Origin: Pseudooceanicola onchidii | Lineage (GTDB): Bacteria; Pseudomonadota; Alphaproteobacteria; Rhodobacterales; Rhodobacteraceae | NCBI RefSeq assembly: GCF_004959925.1 | Contig: NZ_SPUW01000001.1 | Location: 744,001-808,000 of the forward strand | Reading direction: 5' to 3' | Length of the DNA: 64,000 nucleotides | Shown here: in pieces, positions 62,663 through 64,000 of the stretch | How positions within the stretch are numbered: position 1 is the first letter of the stretch | Layout: every line of letters starts with the position of its first letter | Program-made: the position numbers and the translations under genes | Notes under the pieces: generated by a model | What the model was told of the DNA's origin: nothing | The model's input: only the letters and a program-made list of their open reading frames with translations | The model's database searches: none

Positions 62663-63697
62663 ATGGCTGACTTCTTTACAACTCACCCCCTAGGCATCCT
62701 CCTTCTGACGGTCGGTCAGGTCTTGCTGGTGGTCGTGCCGCTTCTGGTGGCGCTGGCCTTCCTGCTTTACGCCGACCGCAAGGTCTGGGCCGCCGTGCAG
62801 TTGCGCAAGGGGCCGAACGTCGTGGGTGTCTTCGGGCTGTTGCAGTCCTTCGCGGACTTCCTGAAGTACATCACCAAGGAAGTGGTGGTGCCGGCCGGCG
62901 CGGACAAGTTCGTCTTCTTCCTTGCGCCGATGCTGTCGTTTGTCCTGGCCATGATCGCCTGGGCCGTGATCCCCTTCAACGACGGCTGGGTCCTGTCGGA
63001 CATCAACGTCGCGATCCTCTATGTCTTCGCGGTCTCCTCGCTCGAGGTCTACGGCGTGATCATGGGCGGCTGGGCGTCGAACTCCAAATATCCCTTCCTC
63101 GGCTCGCTGCGGTCCGCCGCGCAGATGATCTCTTACGAGGTCTCTCTCGGACTGATTATCATCGGCGTCATCATCTCGACCGGGTCGATGAACTTCGGCG
63201 ATATCGTCGCCGCGCAGGATGGCCGCTACGGGATCTTCAGCTGGTACTGGCTGCCGCACTTCCCGATGCTGTTCCTCTTCATCATCTCGGCCATGGCGGA
63301 AACCAACCGCCCGCCCTTCGACCTGCCCGAGGCGGAATCCGAACTTGTCGCGGGCTACCAGGTCGAATATTCGTCCACGCCCTTCCTGCTGTTCATGATC
63401 GGCGAATACGTGGCGATCGTGCTGATGTGCGCGCTGGTGTCGCTGCTGTTCCTCGGCGGCTGGCTGTCGCCGATCCCGGGCCTGCCGGACGGCGTGCTGT
63501 GGTTCGTGCTGAAGCTGATCTTCGTCTTCTTCATCTTCGCCCTGACCAAGGCCGTGGTGCCGCGCTATCGCTATGACCAGCTGATGCGGATCGGCTGGAA
63601 GGTCTTCCTTCCGCTGTCGCTTGCCTGGGTGGTGATCGTCGCCTTCCTTGCCAAATTCGAACTCTTCGGCGGGGCCTATGCCCGCTGGCTGATGTGA
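62663..63697 (+). CDS. nuoH: NADH-quinone oxidoreductase subunit H
   Basis: A 344-residue eight-helix ND1-type subunit linking the quinone pocket to the proton-pumping arm. [20 protein letters not shown], the amphipathic [30 protein letters not shown] with the functionally important loop acids, and [19 protein letters not shown] are intact. Confidence 0.96.
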   Translation: MADFFTTHPLGILLLTVGQVLLVVVPLLVALAFLLYADRKVWAAVQLRKGPNVVGVFGLLQSFADFLKYITKEVVVPAGADKFVFFLAPMLSFVLAMIAWAVIPFNDGWVLSDINVAILYVFAVSSLEVYGVIMGGWASNSKYPFLGSLRSAAQMISYEVSLGLIIIGVIISTGSMNFGDIVAAQDGRYGIFSWYWLPHFPMLFLFIISAMAETNRPPFDLPEAESELVAGYQVEYSSTPFLLFMIGEYVAIVLMCALVSLLFLGGWLSPIPGLPDGVLWFVLKLIFVFFIFALTKAVVPRYRYDQLMRIGWKVFLPLSLAWVVIVAFLAKFELFGGAYARWLM

Positions 63698-63704
63698 GGA
63701 CGCA

Positions 63705-64000
63705 ATGACCCAGATCGACTACAACCGAGCCGCGAAATACTTCCTGCTCTGGGATGTGTGGCAGGGCTTCAAGATGGGGCTGAAGTACTTCTTCAAACCC
63801 AAGGCCACGCTGAACTATCCGCATGAGAAGGGCCCGCTTAGCCCGCGTTTCCGTGGCGAACATGCGCTGCGCCGCTATCCGAACGGCGAAGAACGCTGCA
63901 TCGCCTGCAAGCTCTGCGAGGCGATCTGCCCCGCGCAGGCCATCACCATCGACGCCGAACCGCGCGAGGACGGATCCCGCCGGACCACGCGCTATGACAT
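63705..64000 (+). CDS. nuoI: NADH-quinone oxidoreductase subunit I (5' part)
   Basis: The first 98 codons are present and the window ends inside the gene. The first 4Fe-4S motif [16 protein letters not shown] is visible after an amphipathic helix ([20 protein letters not shown]). The second motif lies beyond the edge. It follows nuoH by 7 bases. Confidence 0.95.
   Translation, partial: MTQIDYNRAAKYFLLWDVWQGFKMGLKYFFKPKATLNYPHEKGPLSPRFRGEHALRRYPNGEERCIACKLCEAICPAQAITIDAEPREDGSRRTTRYD

Overview
The window reads as a chromosomal segment of an alphaproteobacterium of the Rhodobacteraceae (Roseobacter-like). The grounds are high GC with strong third-position GC bias, an uninterrupted nuo cluster with small genes slotted between the Complex I subunit genes as in Paracoccus, a single-chain PntA, DUF5333 and DUF5337 proteins, and a recurring intergenic repeat ending in a consensus like AGGTATTTGGACCCAGAAGAAG. 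I saw no tRNA, rRNA or CRISPR array. Assignment to a genus is not possible from the sequence alone.

Layout. 1-8.5 kb: the start of pepN, a soluble PAS chemoreceptor, a peptidase C26 glutamine-amidotransferase-like hydrolase, a lipocalin-like protein, an iorAB-type molybdenum hydroxylase with a divergent TetR regulator, and a VOC/SDR pair. 8.6-15.7 kb: a secreted metallo-beta-lactamase-fold protein with an altered metal site, an isoprenylcysteine methyltransferase-like membrane protein, pntAB with two perfect palindromes in its leader, a DUF2945/topoisomerase IB pair and a YeeE/YedE sulfur transporter. The promoters of the MBL gene and the YeeE gene both carry ATTC-N8-GAAT, the operator pattern of SqrR/BigR persulfide sensors. 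15.8-25.3 kb: a peptide-type ABC transporter (oppC, oppB, oppA on minus; a fused OppDF ATPase divergent on plus) followed by three M20 hydrolases, two of them a tandem duplicate. Together these look like uptake and hydrolysis of N-acyl amino acids or peptides.

25,377-28,543 is a complete 3.17-kb IS1595-type mobile element. It has perfect 24-bp terminal inverted repeats and a 10-bp target duplication, and it sits inside one copy of the intergenic repeat. Besides its transposase it carries passengers: a 291-aa orphan protein, a DUF6471 protein translationally coupled to a 59-aa two-helix membrane peptide, a 111-aa winged-helix-like protein and small ORFs. This is the best candidate for an undescribed system here.

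28.6-40.2 kb is core metabolism and envelope: LPS core and Kdo transferases, moaA, an AlkD-like repair protein coupled to glmS, glmU, a phosphatase, an MFS exporter, a DegT aminotransferase and a PNPOx-like protein. 40.3-51.2 kb is a leucine/isovalerate catabolic operon (ivd, acyl-CoA synthetase, mccB, nitronate monooxygenase, mccA, two GSTs, HMG-CoA lyase, methylglutaconyl-CoA hydratase). 51.2-64.0 kb is nuoA-nuoI (nuoI cut by the window end) with eight extra genes between the subunits, several of them lipoproteins. NuoE has a long C-terminal extension whose last domain recurs in the membrane-anchored protein encoded next to it.
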